Assembly (NCBI GenBank): GCA_002189035.1 | Contig: CM007989.1 | Span: forward strand, 1,364,001 to 1,428,000 | Direction: 5' to 3' | From: Utricularia gibba | Taxonomy: Eukaryota > Streptophyta > Magnoliopsida > Lamiales > Lentibulariaceae | DNA: 64,000 bases | In this document: positions 36,313 to 47,299 of the stretch, piece by piece | How positions within the stretch are numbered: position 1 is the stretch's first letter | Layout of the letters: each line of letters opens with the position of its first letter | Translations under genes and position numbers: made by a program | Notes under the pieces: generated by a model | Databases searched by the model: none | Seen by the model: only the letters and a program-made list of their open reading frames with translations | What the model was told of the DNA's origin: nothing

Positions 36313-37692
36313 ATGGAGTTAAGAATGATTAATTGTTCACCATATGTTGCGGATAACTCTCTTGAGATTTCCTTGAGAGCGGCTTTCTGTTTTCTGAAAC
36401 CCAAGCTTAGGCCCCCTTTTCCATTGAGCATCTTAACAGTGGAAGAGTACACAGAAATGAATAGAGCAATTCTTTATGGAATTCTGTGTGAACAAGGTAT
36501 GATTGAAGTTCATATTAAGCATCTACATGGCATTATCACTGATGGGTATCAGTATTTCACGAGCATGCTTGTCAAGGTTGTGAGTGAATTGTATGGGAAG
36601 CTAGTTGCTGATTCTAAAAAGCAGTTGTTCAGGATAACTCATGAAATGGTTGATGCTTCAGCCATTGGAGTTGACACATTGCTTGTGGGGCTTATGAGGC
36701 AGATAGTTAGTGGAGATTATGGTGAGGACAATTTGTGGCTGTGTTCGGAAGTGATCAGTATTCTTTCAAGCAAATGGGATTGTTTGCTGGAGCTTGAAGA
36801 GCCCTTGGTTTTATCTGGTGCTCTTTATGTGTTCTTAAGGTTATTAGCTGATCATTTTAAGCTGAGGAATGACCCAAAGATTAACTCTTTGATAAAACTG
36901 GAGATTTCTTTCTGTGTTAGAATGTTCAGAGAGAGATTCTCCTTGTGTTTGAGGATTGGGAGAGACATTATTCGGCTTTTGCAAGATTTGGTTAAAATAC
37001 CAGAGTTTCAGGAAATATGGAAAGACCTACTGTACAACCCACATGCCTTTGGGGCTGATGGATTTGTAGACATATCACAGATATACAGCACAAGAACATC
37101 AAGATGGTACTTTTCACTGCGGTTGACTCCTGAAATGGAATCTCAGTTGCGGTTCTTACTCACCAATGTTAAATTTGGCGGTCAAAAGCGTTATCAACTT
37201 TGGTTTGTGAAGAAGTTTCTTTCTACGCCAGAGAGAAGCCCTACAGTGATCGACATTGTGAGATTTGTATGCTGCGGTCACTATCCATCAAATGATACCA
37301 TCAACTCTGATATCCTTCCCAGATGGGCACTAATAGGATGGCTTCTGCTTCATGACCCAAGGATTCATGTTCAAGCAAACTTGAAGCTTGCTCTTTTATA
37401 CGACTGGCTTTTCTTTGATGAAAAAGTGGACAACGTTATGAACATCGAGCCTGCAATTCTGTTGATGGTGAATTCCATCCCTAACTATATAGATATCACA
37501 CACACCCTTCTTGAGTTTCTTTTTTTGTTAGCAGAATACTATGATCCTGATAGGAGGCCAGTCTTATGTCGTGGGATATCAACTGCTTTACATACTCTTA
37601 TCAGGAAGGGGGTGATCCAGTCACTTGATGTGTTACTTAATTGTGATAAGATTTCTCCCCTTGTCAAGGAAAGGTTAAGAAATTGTTCATAG
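36313..37692 (+). CDS. INTS3: Integrator complex subunit 3-like protein
   Basis: Single uninterrupted frame of 459 residues from the ATG at 36313 (in-frame ATG also at 36328). It matches the helical N-terminal half of INTS3: LEISLRAAFCFLKPKLRPPF, IKHLHGIITDGYQYF, LWLCSEVISILSSKWDCLLE, FSLCLRIGRDIIRLLQDLVK, LTPEMESQLRFLLTNVKFG and FFDEKVDNVMNIEPAILLMV. Integrator cleaves nascent snRNA and other pol II transcripts, and INTS3 also links to ssDNA-binding SOSS. Animal INTS3 is about twice as long; plant relatives, as I recall, are about 500 residues, so the C-terminal end here may be only slightly short. No intron is visible in a family usually split by introns, so a retrocopy is possible. The frame is clean, so it appears functional. 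Confidence 0.85.
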   Translation: MELRMINCSPYVADNSLEISLRAAFCFLKPKLRPPFPLSILTVEEYTEMNRAILYGILCEQGMIEVHIKHLHGIITDGYQYFTSMLVKVVSELYGKLVADSKKQLFRITHEMVDASAIGVDTLLVGLMRQIVSGDYGEDNLWLCSEVISILSSKWDCLLELEEPLVLSGALYVFLRLLADHFKLRNDPKINSLIKLEISFCVRMFRERFSLCLRIGRDIIRLLQDLVKIPEFQEIWKDLLYNPHAFGADGFVDISQIYSTRTSRWYFSLRLTPEMESQLRFLLTNVKFGGQKRYQLWFVKKFLSTPERSPTVIDIVRFVCCGHYPSNDTINSDILPRWALIGWLLLHDPRIHVQANLKLALLYDWLFFDEKVDNVMNIEPAILLMVNSIPNYIDITHTLLEFLFLLAEYYDPDRRPVLCRGISTALHTLIRKGVIQSLDVLLNCDKISPLVKERLRNCS

Positions 37693-39255
37693 GTTATCCC
37701 CATATTGGATTTAGCAGCTGATCAAATGCAATTTAGAAAACTAAGACTTTAGAGTCACAGGTGGCAGAGATCGACAAAGTTGGTCTGTTCACCATTTAGT
37801 TGGTGTGTGTTTGTTCATGTTGGTGTATGTATTTGTAACCTTCATGTGCAATTTCTTGAGGAAATCAAACCTCAGTAGAATCTATCACCACTTCACTTCA
37901 CCTTGTATTACGATAAAAGGAGCTACGTATGGTACAACTATTTGTACAGAATAAAAGAGCATAATCAGCTGTCCATTTTTAATCTATTCCATTACCAATT
38001 AAGCAGCACAAACAAGATTACATGGAGAACACATTATGATGCCTCTGATCTGTTGTTGGACTGCTTTTTGTGCAAGACTGATAAGAGGAGAAGTGCATGG
38101 CAGCGACAGAATGGTTTTCCTTTCACTGTTCCATGTTAAAAGAGAGCAAAAAGCAGCAGTAGCAGCTTCCACCTGCTTTTCTTGATTCCGAAACCAAAAA
38201 CTTTTCATGTGTTATCCAGTTCACCTTCACCTTTTACCATCCGCAACTGTAATTAACTTCAGTCTTGGGTGTTTTTGCTAATTAAAAAAAGTGAATTTGG
38301 GGGCAACTTCAATTTCAAATTTTCTTCCTACTGAATTTCACAAAACAAAAAACATACATTCTGGAGCCAAAATTGAGTCTTGGGTCAGAGATGGTCTGCC
38401 TTCTTCCTCTCCTCCGTGAAATCTGACCCGACCCTACAACCAAAAGAAAAAAACACTTGACTCTTCTGTCTCTACTCTCTAGTATTTACGCAGGGGGCTG
38501 GGGGGGTGTGAGTCCCAGTGAAAACTTCAAACTTGTCTCCTTTTTCTTTTTTCTCCAAAAGACTCATTCGCATATTTTTGGCATCTACGGCGCTCGAAGC
38601 AGCTAATGCCGGAGGAGAAAAGGCAGTTGAATGGAGAAGATGAGGTAATGGGTGCTCCCAAAATTTTATCTTTTCGGAGTCATTGGTGACCGTGGCGACG
38701 GTGCCGGCCGCGGCCGCGCCGTCGACGGAGTGATATTGGCGGAATGGCTCAATCCCCGGTGCTTTCTAACCCTCTTGTTTTACTTGCCGTCGCTTTATTT
38801 GCCTTCACTTGCTTGAAAAGTTGTTCATCATATTAATATGCATTGTCCAAAGCTCTGCTGTTGTAGAACTCTCTCCTTTATTTCTTGCATAATTTTGGAT
38901 TATTGGTGTAAAAAAACATTATAAATTGTAAAGCTGTAATCAATTACCTCCCTTCAAGGTTTAAATCTTTGGATTAACGAATAAAACATGCATGGGAACA
39001 CACACACGGGCCAAAAGAGCAAAAAGATGAAGCATGTACAGTCCATGAAGGCCACGATGCTGTCATATGAGTAACCCATTTTGCAGCTTCAAATTCCAGT
39101 CTCGAGAGTTAAATTTCATGAACACCAAATGCTCTCTGCAACTTCAAGTCTTCAAGTAGCCATTTTGGCTGTTTGTTTTAGAGCTTAAGTTCGGGATACA
39201 ATACCTTGAACAAGACTTGGCAACTGAAAGATTTGGCGAGTTTCCTAACAGTCCA
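37693..39255. other. Intergenic with a leader-like GC-rich patch and small ORFs
   Basis: 1.56 kb between the INTS3-like gene (+) and the 3' end of the HD-domain gene (-). The part up to ~38300 is the INTS3 3' flank. At 38380-38760 the sequence becomes leader-like (pyrimidine-rich, then GC-rich with CGACGG/GCCGCGGCCGCG) and holds two small ATG frames described separately. From 38840 on I see nothing. Confidence 0.4.
38744..38836 (+). CDS. Candidate small hydrophobic peptide (30 aa)
   Basis: ATG at 38744 opens a 30-residue frame ending TAA at 38834-38836. After MAQSPVLSNP comes a hydrophobic stretch of about 14 residues (LVLLAVALFAFTCL) and a short KSCSSY tail, a profile that would suit a single-span membrane micropeptide. 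A second small frame starts at 38606 (MPEEKRQLNGEDE...). The upstream 350 bases look like a 5' leader. I know no family for it, and chance is a real possibility at this length. Confidence 0.2.
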   Translation: MAQSPVLSNPLVLLAVALFAFTCLKSCSSY

Positions 39256-41429
39256 CTACTTCTTTCTCCTTGATGCTACTTCCAGTGCCCAAGATTTTCC
39301 AAGTTCAGTTTGAAACTTGCCTACATGATTAATTGATGCAAGTGAACGATTCGAGGACGAAGTTTATGAAGAAAACTAGCAGGGTATTAACCTGCGGTCG
39401 ACACGAAAAACTCCTCTAAGTCCTTCCCCTGATCTGCAAAAGAGTAAAGAATGTGAGTCAGTTTCTAAGACATTGATCCAACTGTTGGGGAAAATGAGGA
39501 GGCTTCGGTAAACATAATGATTAGATGATCGGCTAGGTTTGGGTCCCCAAACTCAGGTCAAGGAATAAGCAGACTCAGATTTGGCATATCAATGCAACAA
39601 CGGAGGATAGGTCCAAAGAGCAGGATTCCATTCCCCATCCATCAAAGAAAAGGTTAAAAAAGACAGATGGATAGGATCACAATGTAGTATAAGGATACGA
39701 TGTAAGGTCTAGAATTTGAAGGATTGGGTCTCACCAATTCGACTGGAAAACTATTTATACAAATGAAAGTGACCGACTTTGACTCATTCCTGCCTGTCCC
39801 ATGGTCCCCATTTATTGGTTGAGTGTTATCATGAAGAAAACAACATATTCCTGGGGCTATGGAGCTATAAACGGCCAGGACAATAAGTGTCCATGCAATC
39901 GATGGGAGAAGACATTCATAATAGTGCATTTGTAAGCATTCACACCATGATGAGGAAATAGATGAAGTTCACTGCATCATGGCACAATGAAACATGAAGA
40001 GGTGAAATAGGTACGCCACAGCTGGATAAAGGCGATCAGAGAGTACCAACAATGAATCACGTGGTGCGGATGCTTTGGATTTGATCAAAGGTGATTGTGG
40101 TTTTTACTGTAGCGGGTGAGAAAATGACTGACACTAAGAGCTTTAGGCTATAGAAAACAGACTTTGGGGGTAAAGGTGCTTGGAGGTGACAACAGGCCCA
40201 CTAATTGCAAATGCCTGATGTTGCATAGTGAATGCGATTAATCATGGAATTCTATATCATTGGTAGAGAGACGTCCAGACACCATCAAATTCTCTCAAGA
40301 ATAAATTGGTAACCAAATAAAGATTGTTGCAGTAACTTACCTTTTCATACTCTAGGGCTTGAAGTATCATCTCCACCTGCAATGCCACAGAAGCAGTTAA
40401 ACACGCACTTAAAAGATCATCTAGAGTCTGCTTCAGATCCAAGTATCATTCGGGATCCATTCAATTCAATGGCAATTTGTACCTTATCAAAGTCCTTCAC
40501 AAGTTTAGCTTCTACCGAAGAATTCTCCTCGTACTCTAACCACAACTCACTTATTTCTTTAGCTGCAGAAGATCGATTGTGATCAATCAAACATTTATAT
40601 AATAATACAACCTAAACAGGCATAGCACAGAAAATGTTTAAAACACCAAAATACCTCGTGCCCCACCACCAAGTAGCTCGCACATGCTATCTAATGCTTC
40701 TCGCTCACGACGACTCTTTTCCTCCTTTGGAATCCCATCAGATGGAGTAATATCGCCAATAATAGCTATCCAAATAAAAAGAAGAGCAGCGCAGGATTAG
40801 CAACATAAAGCCCCTCCCACTTCACTCCGCATGGAAATGAAGCATAACCTTCTTCCATTCCGACACATAAAAGAATGCATGAGTGGGCAGCAGTCACTCA
40901 CCTTCAGCAATATCATGCACAATTGCCATTTTTATACACCTAGATTGCAGAATTTACTCAATTACATCTGCATTTTGTTCTCCTTATTCAAGCAGAATAG
41001 GAAAAAAAAAAAGACTCACTTGTCACGGTTCACGCCAGGAATATCAGAAGCTACGAGGGCCATTAACCCATTCGATACATGTGGTCAGCTATAGATTCAG
41101 GTTCCTGAACGCCTCTCCGCACCCACCCAGCTCTCTTTGTCGTCTATAAATTTTCATACACAAGGATAAATAGACCTCCTTTTCAAAAGGGCAATCCAAT
41201 TATAAACTTCATCACTACATTTTACCACCCAAAAATAAAATTCCATCCAAATTCACCAATGCAATACATTTTCGACTCCCTCCCGAGTCTCATCGCCCTA
41301 CTGAAAATCCAAAGCCCCATCACACATCCAAACGAGCGGAAATACCTTAAGCCGGTGGCAGAGAGTGAGAAAATCAATGGCCGACGATGGGGGAGTTGAT
41401 GAAGACGACGAAAGTGACTCCGCCGCCAT
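39256..41429 (-). CDS. HD-domain 5'-deoxynucleotidase (HDDC2/YGK1-like; two one-base frameshifts)
   Basis: Metal-dependent phosphohydrolase of the HDDC2 family, which dephosphorylates deoxynucleoside 5'-monophosphates. Exons complement(39256..39320, 39392..39433, 40341..40376, 40483..40562, 40655..40765, 40902..40939, 41020..41143, 41346..41429), 193 residues. Domain order: AIDFLTLCHRLK, TKRAGWVRRGVQEPESIADH (first His ligand), MAIVHDIAEA (HD pair), GDITPSDG, LVKDFDKVEMILQALEYEK (last Asp). The C-terminal part reads LEEFFVSTAG then GKFQTELGKSW. One base is missing near 41064 (MYRMG then LMAL), another at the start of the 39392-39433 exon, where 43 bases are needed and 42 are present. All other phases fit. 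The intron before that exon is 907 bases, long for this window. Confidence 0.92.
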
Positions 41430-43518
41430 CCTCAAACCCCTCGACGCGTATGCCGCGGCGCGAATCGGCACCAGCCCGAACTGAGTTGAAGTGTGAGAAG
41501 GCGAGAACAAAGTTTTTGTTACGCTTATCAACAATACTCTTCCCCCCATTTCGCGGCCAAGAGTAGTGCATTTCTTTCCCTCCATTTCTAACCTTTCTTC
41601 CTCCAAGCAATCTATTGGGCCTACGCGTTAATCCGGCCCATAATTTGAACTCCAATTTAACACATCCCACATACCCGGGCTCCTCAACAAGGCCCAAATG
41701 CAACCAACATGAAAAATCAACTATATTAATTTATTTTTTACATTTTATATTATTTAATAATTTTTCTTTATTGCACGATTATGTGGATTTATCCATCATC
41801 TTATGTAGCGTGGAGACCCTGATCCATATTGCACTTTTATTTAATAGATCTCCAAATTAAATCCGATGCTATAAAATTAATGCAAATAATTGCCTTCTAC
41901 CAAGTGCCCAACCAGACCATAGTTTCATACCTTGTTCTATGACTTGGGCCCCACAAAAAAGAAAAAGGATTAAATAATTCACAAAAGCTTTTCATAAAAT
42001 AAAATAAAATATTCAAGTGGCAAAAGTCTGAGGATTCACCCAGCTGGAATGGATAAGGAAATACAAAGGGAGTGTCCGAGTGTCGGCCCCGCGATGGTCA
42101 AAATTGGGAAAGGGGGGCGGTGGGATTGTATATAATTATTTTCCAAATTTATATACATGATAATATTTGCTAAATTACATCTCTATCTAATAACTTGTAT
42201 ACAAAAGTGTGAACGGTAAATAAAAACACGAGTTATCATAATCGATAAAATAACTCTCAATTATTTTTTTATAAAAATTCAAAATAATCAATTTATTTTA
42301 AAGATGATCGATCAATCATATTTATAAGTTATCAATATATAAAGATACAAGAGTAAATATATTTAATGGATTAAATTGATTTGAATGGATAAATATTCTA
42401 TTGAATATTATAAAAAAATTATATAAACACATGTACCGTACATATATTATATTTATATTTAAATATATCTAGTTTTATTTTATTTTTAAAAATAAAAATT
42501 TATTAAAGATAAAAGGTTTTGATTTTTTTATTTCTCTTTTTTATAAAAATTCAAAATAATCAATTTATTTTAAAAGCGACCAAGCATATTTATTATTTCG
42601 GTTATTTCTATATAGTTACATAATCCTTGTGATCACATCCTATGGAAGTCAATGAAGTATGTCTATGGCCTCAAATTTGTATGATATATGTGAAATATAT
42701 ATATAGATGCATAGATTGGAATATGGGGGGTGTAAATAATTGGGGGGCATAGGGACACCTACGTAACTACTCCTAAGTCCTAGTGAGAGTCTGTTGCACT
42801 TTGATTGGTTTAAAATAATTCAACTTAGAGATATGATGACATCCTCCCAACTCCCTACGTGACACGGCGTATCTTGCATCGACACTACTCCAATCATTCA
42901 CTCGGGACTCGCCTCCAGAGTAACAAATGTCACCGTCATAGTTAACCCACACACGAAGACATCTCGTGATCACAATTAATCACCAATGATTGTTGTTCTG
43001 TAGAGTTTCTCAAATCAAATGCATAGTAAATTTAAGAATTCATTTTTTAATTATTACCCATTATAATGGAATAGATGGCAGGAATAAAAATAGTCACACA
43101 ATTCCAAGAACATTCGTTTTCAATATTATATGTTTTTATGATCCAATTATCACGATTATACATTCTTATCTTTCATGAAAAAGATCTAATTTAATTAATA
43201 TGAGATAACTTCATTAGATCTATGATCTTATATTACGTAAAAGAAAATAACATAAAATTATGAATGTTAAATATACAAAATTTAAAATATCATTGTAATA
43301 ATATGATAATTATATTTGATTATAAAATATTTTTAAATTTATGAATAAAAAATTGATTTTGAAACGTTTTTTTTTTAATATAAATGGTTGTAAGCGAGGC
43401 CGGTGTCGTTGAAGAGTCTACTTCTATTTTCCCCCTTTTTATTTTTAACAATTTTTTGTAACACAAAAAGGGGGAAATGGAATAAAATTAAAATACACAA
43501 TTTTTTTATCTGATAATT
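41430..43518. other. Intergenic, AT-rich, with a direct repeat
   Basis: 2.1 kb between the HD-domain gene and GAE. The first 270 bases are the HD-domain gene's promoter side. 42120-42720 and 43000-43400 are strongly AT-rich. A ~37-bp direct repeat is listed separately. A more balanced block at 42740-42990 opens a 66-codon minus-strand frame with no recognised content and may be an old repeat fragment. Confidence 0.5.
42266..42574. repeat. Direct repeat of ~37 bases, two copies
   Basis: The segment 42266-42302 recurs at 42538-42574, starting with a T run then ATAAAAATTCAAAATAATCA and ending TTTATTTTAAA. The next ~25 bases are also similar (both contain a GATCGATC/GCGACC-like stretch then AAGCATATTTAT or ATCATATTTAT), so the duplicated unit was larger, with the start points about 272 bases apart. 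Confidence 0.7.
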
Positions 43519-44823
43519 TCATACAGCTCGGCGGTGGTTGTACCCATAGTACGATAGGTACCACTTGACGAACTTCTTCAGCCCCGTCGTCAAGTCGGTC
43601 CCCGGTTTATACCCCAATTCCGTACGTGCTGCCGTGATATTCGCGTGTGTGAACGGCACATCGCCGTTCCCCGGCATATCCACAAAATTCCTCTTCGCCT
43701 TCAGCTTCAAATGCTTCTCAAGGATGGCCACCATCATCGGCACCGTCACCGGCGACGTATTCCCTAAATTGAAGATCCGATACTGGGCTGGCCGCCGTTT
43801 CTTTCCGCCGGAGCCCGTGCTTTTCTCCGCGGTATCCAGCGAGGCTACGCACCCTTTCACGATGTCGTCGATGTAAGTGAAGTCCCTCGCCAATTCCACA
43901 TGATTCTTCCCTCTGTAGATCGTAATCGCCTTCCCCTGCATAATATTCCTCGTGAAAGAGAAATACGCCATATCCGGTCGTCCCCACGGTCCGTAAACTG
44001 TGAAGAATCGCAACCCGGTGATCGACAATCCGTAGATATGGTTATACGTATGGGTAATCTCCTCGCCGGCCTTCTTCGTGGCGGCGTAGAGGGACGCCGG
44101 TTGGTCTGTCCGATCGGATTCCGAGAACGGTGCTTTCTCGTTCAAGCCGTAGACAGAGCTCGAGCTTGCCCAAACCACCGCCGGCTGCGGATCGGCGGTT
44201 TTACAGATCTCCAGAAGCGTCACCAGACCGGCAATGTTGCTGTGGACATAAGAATGGGGATTTTCCATTGCGTACCGTACGCCTGCCTGGGCCGCCAAGT
44301 GCATAACGTGAGTAAATTGCCCTAATTCGAAAAGCTTCGTCAACAATCGAGCGTCGTTGATATCGCCCTCCACGACGAAGATCTTTCTGGAATTGAGAAT
44401 CTTACGCCGCGCGCGTTTCAGTGACGGGTCGTAGTAGCTATTGAAGTTATCAATTCCGACGACCCCATCTCCGCGTTTTTTCAACGCCAGCGAAACGTGC
44501 GTGCCGACGAATCCGGCGGCGCCAGTTACCAATACGGAAAATCCATTGTCACGGTGGATCTGAGCGGAGGCGAGTACCTGTCTCTCCCATTGGATTCCCC
44601 CCCAGGCGGTGGTGAAATACCTGCTACCGGAATCGACGAACGATTGAAAACTGACATACGCCGCCGTGAGGGCGACAAGGAAGAGTGCCCATAGGAACAT
44701 CGTGCTCGTGGAGGCGAAGCAGCGGTGTAGATGTCGGTTAATTGAAGTGGATCTATCTTTGAACTTCCCCGGCGTGGAGGGGAGAAAGAGCTCCTCCTCA
44801 GCCGCCGCCGCCGACGACCGCAT
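43519..44823 (-). CDS. GAE: UDP-glucuronate 4-epimerase
   Basis: Converts UDP-glucuronate to UDP-galacturonate, the pectin precursor, in the Golgi. Intronless, 434 residues, as GAE genes usually are. N-terminal cytosolic tail, then a single type-II membrane anchor (~residues 38-60, STMFLWALFLVALTAAYVSF). The extended SDR domain has the nucleotide-binding VTGAAGFVGTH, the catalytic YAATKKAGE (YxxxK), the Ser-rich SSSSVYGLNEKAPFSE, and TGLRFFTVYGPWGRPDMAYF. The C-terminus is WYLSYYGYNH. The start at 44823 gives the canonical N-terminus; the open frame extends further upstream without conservation. GC content is high across the gene. It is divergent from the PPR gene. Confidence 0.97.
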   Translation of the reverse strand: MRSSAAAAEEELFLPSTPGKFKDRSTSINRHLHRCFASTSTMFLWALFLVALTAAYVSFQSFVDSGSRYFTTAWGGIQWERQVLASAQIHRDNGFSVLVTGAAGFVGTHVSLALKKRGDGVVGIDNFNSYYDPSLKRARRKILNSRKIFVVEGDINDARLLTKLFELGQFTHVMHLAAQAGVRYAMENPHSYVHSNIAGLVTLLEICKTADPQPAVVWASSSSVYGLNEKAPFSESDRTDQPASLYAATKKAGEEITHTYNHIYGLSITGLRFFTVYGPWGRPDMAYFSFTRNIMQGKAITIYRGKNHVELARDFTYIDDIVKGCVASLDTAEKSTGSGGKKRRPAQYRIFNLGNTSPVTVPMMVAILEKHLKLKAKRNFVDMPGNGDVPFTHANITAARTELGYKPGTDLTTGLKKFVKWYLSYYGYNHRRAV

Positions 44824-45329
44824 TTTTCGCCGATGGAAAAGCTCCGATTGGGAAGAAAAGCAGTTGCGAAGGAACGAAGAAAGCGCACCTGCTAAGGAAA
44901 GAGAAGGGGGGCAATTATAAATAAATGGAGGGGGGCCATAGAAAGCGCGTGCGTAGCCAACGCGCTGGATCACAAAAATAGAAAAATCGGGTAACGAGAG
45001 GAGCATTCTATAATTTCCCAAAATTAATTAATTGTTTTAAAAATATATATATGGCTTGGGCTTCGAAAAGTGGGCCTGGACACCGAGTTGAAGAGAAGAG
45101 GCATTTCGCGTTAGGAGATAGGGTGCCCACGGTAAGACTTTTTCTACAACCTGTTGTTTCAGTTGCCCATAACCTGTTTGAGAATATGCGCGTCTGAATT
45201 TTCCTAACCTGTTTGTTACTTGGTGTCGCCCTCTTGAATGGGGCACTTTAGAAGTGGACTGTTATTTTCAAGGTCCACGGGAGTAGCTGAAAGTTCGTTG
45301 CTGCTTCGTGGTTAATCAAAATCAAAGCC
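44824..45329. promoter_or_regulatory. Shared upstream region of GAE and PPR gene
   Basis: 506 bases between divergent start codons. An AT-rich stretch lies at 45020-45050, and a TTTATAA-type element on the minus strand near 44912-44922 could be the GAE TATA box. Other open frames here are extensions of GAE without conserved content. Confidence 0.35.
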
Positions 45330-46820
45330 ATGAGCATCACATGGCCGAGGGTTCTGACGCCGACCCATCTCTCGAAGCTAATGCGCACACAGAAAAACCC
45401 ATTGAAGGCTCTGGACATCTTCAATGAAGCTAAAGTTAAGTACCCTAATTACCGCCACAATAGTTTGGTTTACAGTACCATGATCAAGGCATTGGGAAGC
45501 TGTGGTAGAGTGGCTGAGGTGAAAGAGGTACTCAGAATGATGAAAGAAGACCCGTGTCAGTGTTATGGTTCGGTATTCGTTGAAGCTATAAGGAGTTACG
45601 CGAGGGCTGGTTTATTGGATGAAGGGATATTGCTATTCAATAGTTTACCTGAGTTTAATTGTGTGAATTTCACTGAACCGTTCAATGCTCTTCTTGAGAT
45701 TATGTTGGAGGAGTCCAAATTAGAACTTTGTCATCGTTTTATTCTGGAGAATTTTCATCGTTGCGAGATAAAGTCCAGGCTTCGTTCCTTTAATGTGTTG
45801 ATGGATGCACTTTGTGGGATAAACAGATCTGACCTTGCGTTGCAGGTTTTTCGAGAAATGAGTTACCAATGGTGCTACCCTGAGAGGAAAAGTTTCAAGA
45901 TTTTAATGAAGGGGTTGTGTAAAGATGGAAATTTTACAGAGGCTGTTGATCTGTTGAACACAATGATCAGTAACAAGAGTTGTGTTGCTGACATATCCGT
46001 GTACAGAATTCTGCTTGAGGCTCTGTATGAAAAAGGTAACGTAGATGAGGCTCTGGAATTGCTTGAAACTGTATTGAGAAGGGGTGTGAAGGCTCCAAAA
46101 AGGTACTTCAGGGGCTTAGATTTGCACTTCAAACAAGTTGCAAGTGTTGAGCAGGCAAAGGCTTTGATTAATGAGCTGTTGGTCAGAGGCTCAACGCTGA
46201 GTTCAGATAGTTACGAGGCCATGATTGTTGACCTTTACAACGAAGGAAGGATTAATGAGAGTGGTTGGCTAATCAAGGAAATGCACAAGAAAGGCTTCAA
46301 AGCATCCTCTCCAATCTATGAAGCCAAAACAGCAGCACTCTTTACATCCGGTGAGGTTGAGGCGGCAATGGATGTTGTTGAACGGGAAATGATCGAAAAT
46401 GGATGCCTTCCGACTCTGAGGCTCCATAAAATTGTCATTAAAGGACTCTGCGATACAAGACATGTTCCTCGAGCATTAGATCATCTTGAGAGGATGTCTA
46501 AACCGCTTGGTTGCGTCCCTGACAAAGAAACATACAAATACATTGTTGATGGACTCTGTTGTGATGGTAAGTACATGGAAGCCAGTGAAATTCTAGAAAA
46601 GATGCTAAGGAAAACCTTATGGCCTGAAGATGAAATGTACACGAAAGTTATACACGGTTTATGTCATACACAAAGGCCACATATAGCCGCGATGTGGCTA
46701 GAGGAGATGATTAGTCAAGCTAAAGTCCCACCAGTTTCAGTGTGGAGTTCTTTGGTATCTGCTGTTTGTGACAACAACTTTACTCCAAACAAGATTTTCA
46801 TGGCTGCACTCACAGGGTGA
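45330..46820 (+). CDS. P-class pentatricopeptide repeat protein
   Basis: Intronless, 496 residues. It is built of about a dozen ~35-residue PPR helix pairs, for example NSLVYSTMIKALGSCGRVAE, SFNVLMDALCGINRSDLALQ, SFKILMKGLCKDGNFTEAVD and TYKYIVDGLCCDGKYMEASE. There is no E/DYW tail, so it is P class, and such proteins bind organellar RNAs for stability, splicing or translation. The start MSITWPRVLTPTHLSKLMRT with its KALDIFNEAK block recalls the Arabidopsis At1g05600 (EMB3101) group; I hold that only moderately. The N-terminus is basic and Ser/Thr-rich, compatible with a mitochondrial transit peptide. No frameshift seen. Confidence 0.93.
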   Translation: MSITWPRVLTPTHLSKLMRTQKNPLKALDIFNEAKVKYPNYRHNSLVYSTMIKALGSCGRVAEVKEVLRMMKEDPCQCYGSVFVEAIRSYARAGLLDEGILLFNSLPEFNCVNFTEPFNALLEIMLEESKLELCHRFILENFHRCEIKSRLRSFNVLMDALCGINRSDLALQVFREMSYQWCYPERKSFKILMKGLCKDGNFTEAVDLLNTMISNKSCVADISVYRILLEALYEKGNVDEALELLETVLRRGVKAPKRYFRGLDLHFKQVASVEQAKALINELLVRGSTLSSDSYEAMIVDLYNEGRINESGWLIKEMHKKGFKASSPIYEAKTAALFTSGEVEAAMDVVEREMIENGCLPTLRLHKIVIKGLCDTRHVPRALDHLERMSKPLGCVPDKETYKYIVDGLCCDGKYMEASEILEKMLRKTLWPEDEMYTKVIHGLCHTQRPHIAAMWLEEMISQAKVPPVSVWSSLVSAVCDNNFTPNKIFMAALTG

Positions 46821-47299
46821 CAAGCTTGCAAAGTTGCTTGTCTTCTTGATTTTGGAGGTTGGACCCTTCTGACGATACCTCTAGTTCAAGCGTTTGTCAC
46901 ATGTTTCCTGCTAATCATACTTTCAGCCAACCCGTAAACGCTGGAACCGAGCCATCACCAGAGAGGACCACCCTGAGTAAATTGGTTTCGCCTGAAAGAT
47001 GAAGGTGGAGACTTTATAGACAATGATGTTGCCATTTCTATGTGCTTGACGTTTATATGGATTTGCTGGTATTGATACATCACATGCTGGTAGGGGCTAC
47101 CGGCAGAAATTGTCTTGACAACCAGTACGACGAGTTCGCCACGTAATACGCCGGAAATTTCCTTCAAAACCTAAAGAAGTAGACTTTTACGAACCCCACT
47201 GACGTCTTTGAATTCTCCACAGATTTGTGATCTTGCTTACTTGAATCAGTTTTCGTAACCGGTGGTCTCCTTTGTTCCGTTTCTTGAATCTGAGGAAAA
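46821..47299. other. Intergenic between tandem PPR and tetraspanin genes
   Basis: 479 bases holding the PPR 3' flank and the tetraspanin promoter and leader. I see no further feature. Confidence 0.5.

Noticed and set aside
42773-42973. 66-codon minus-strand ORF, considered as a retroelement fragment
   Set aside because: No protease, integrase or reverse-transcriptase motif and no terminal repeats seen; kept only as a possible repeat relic.
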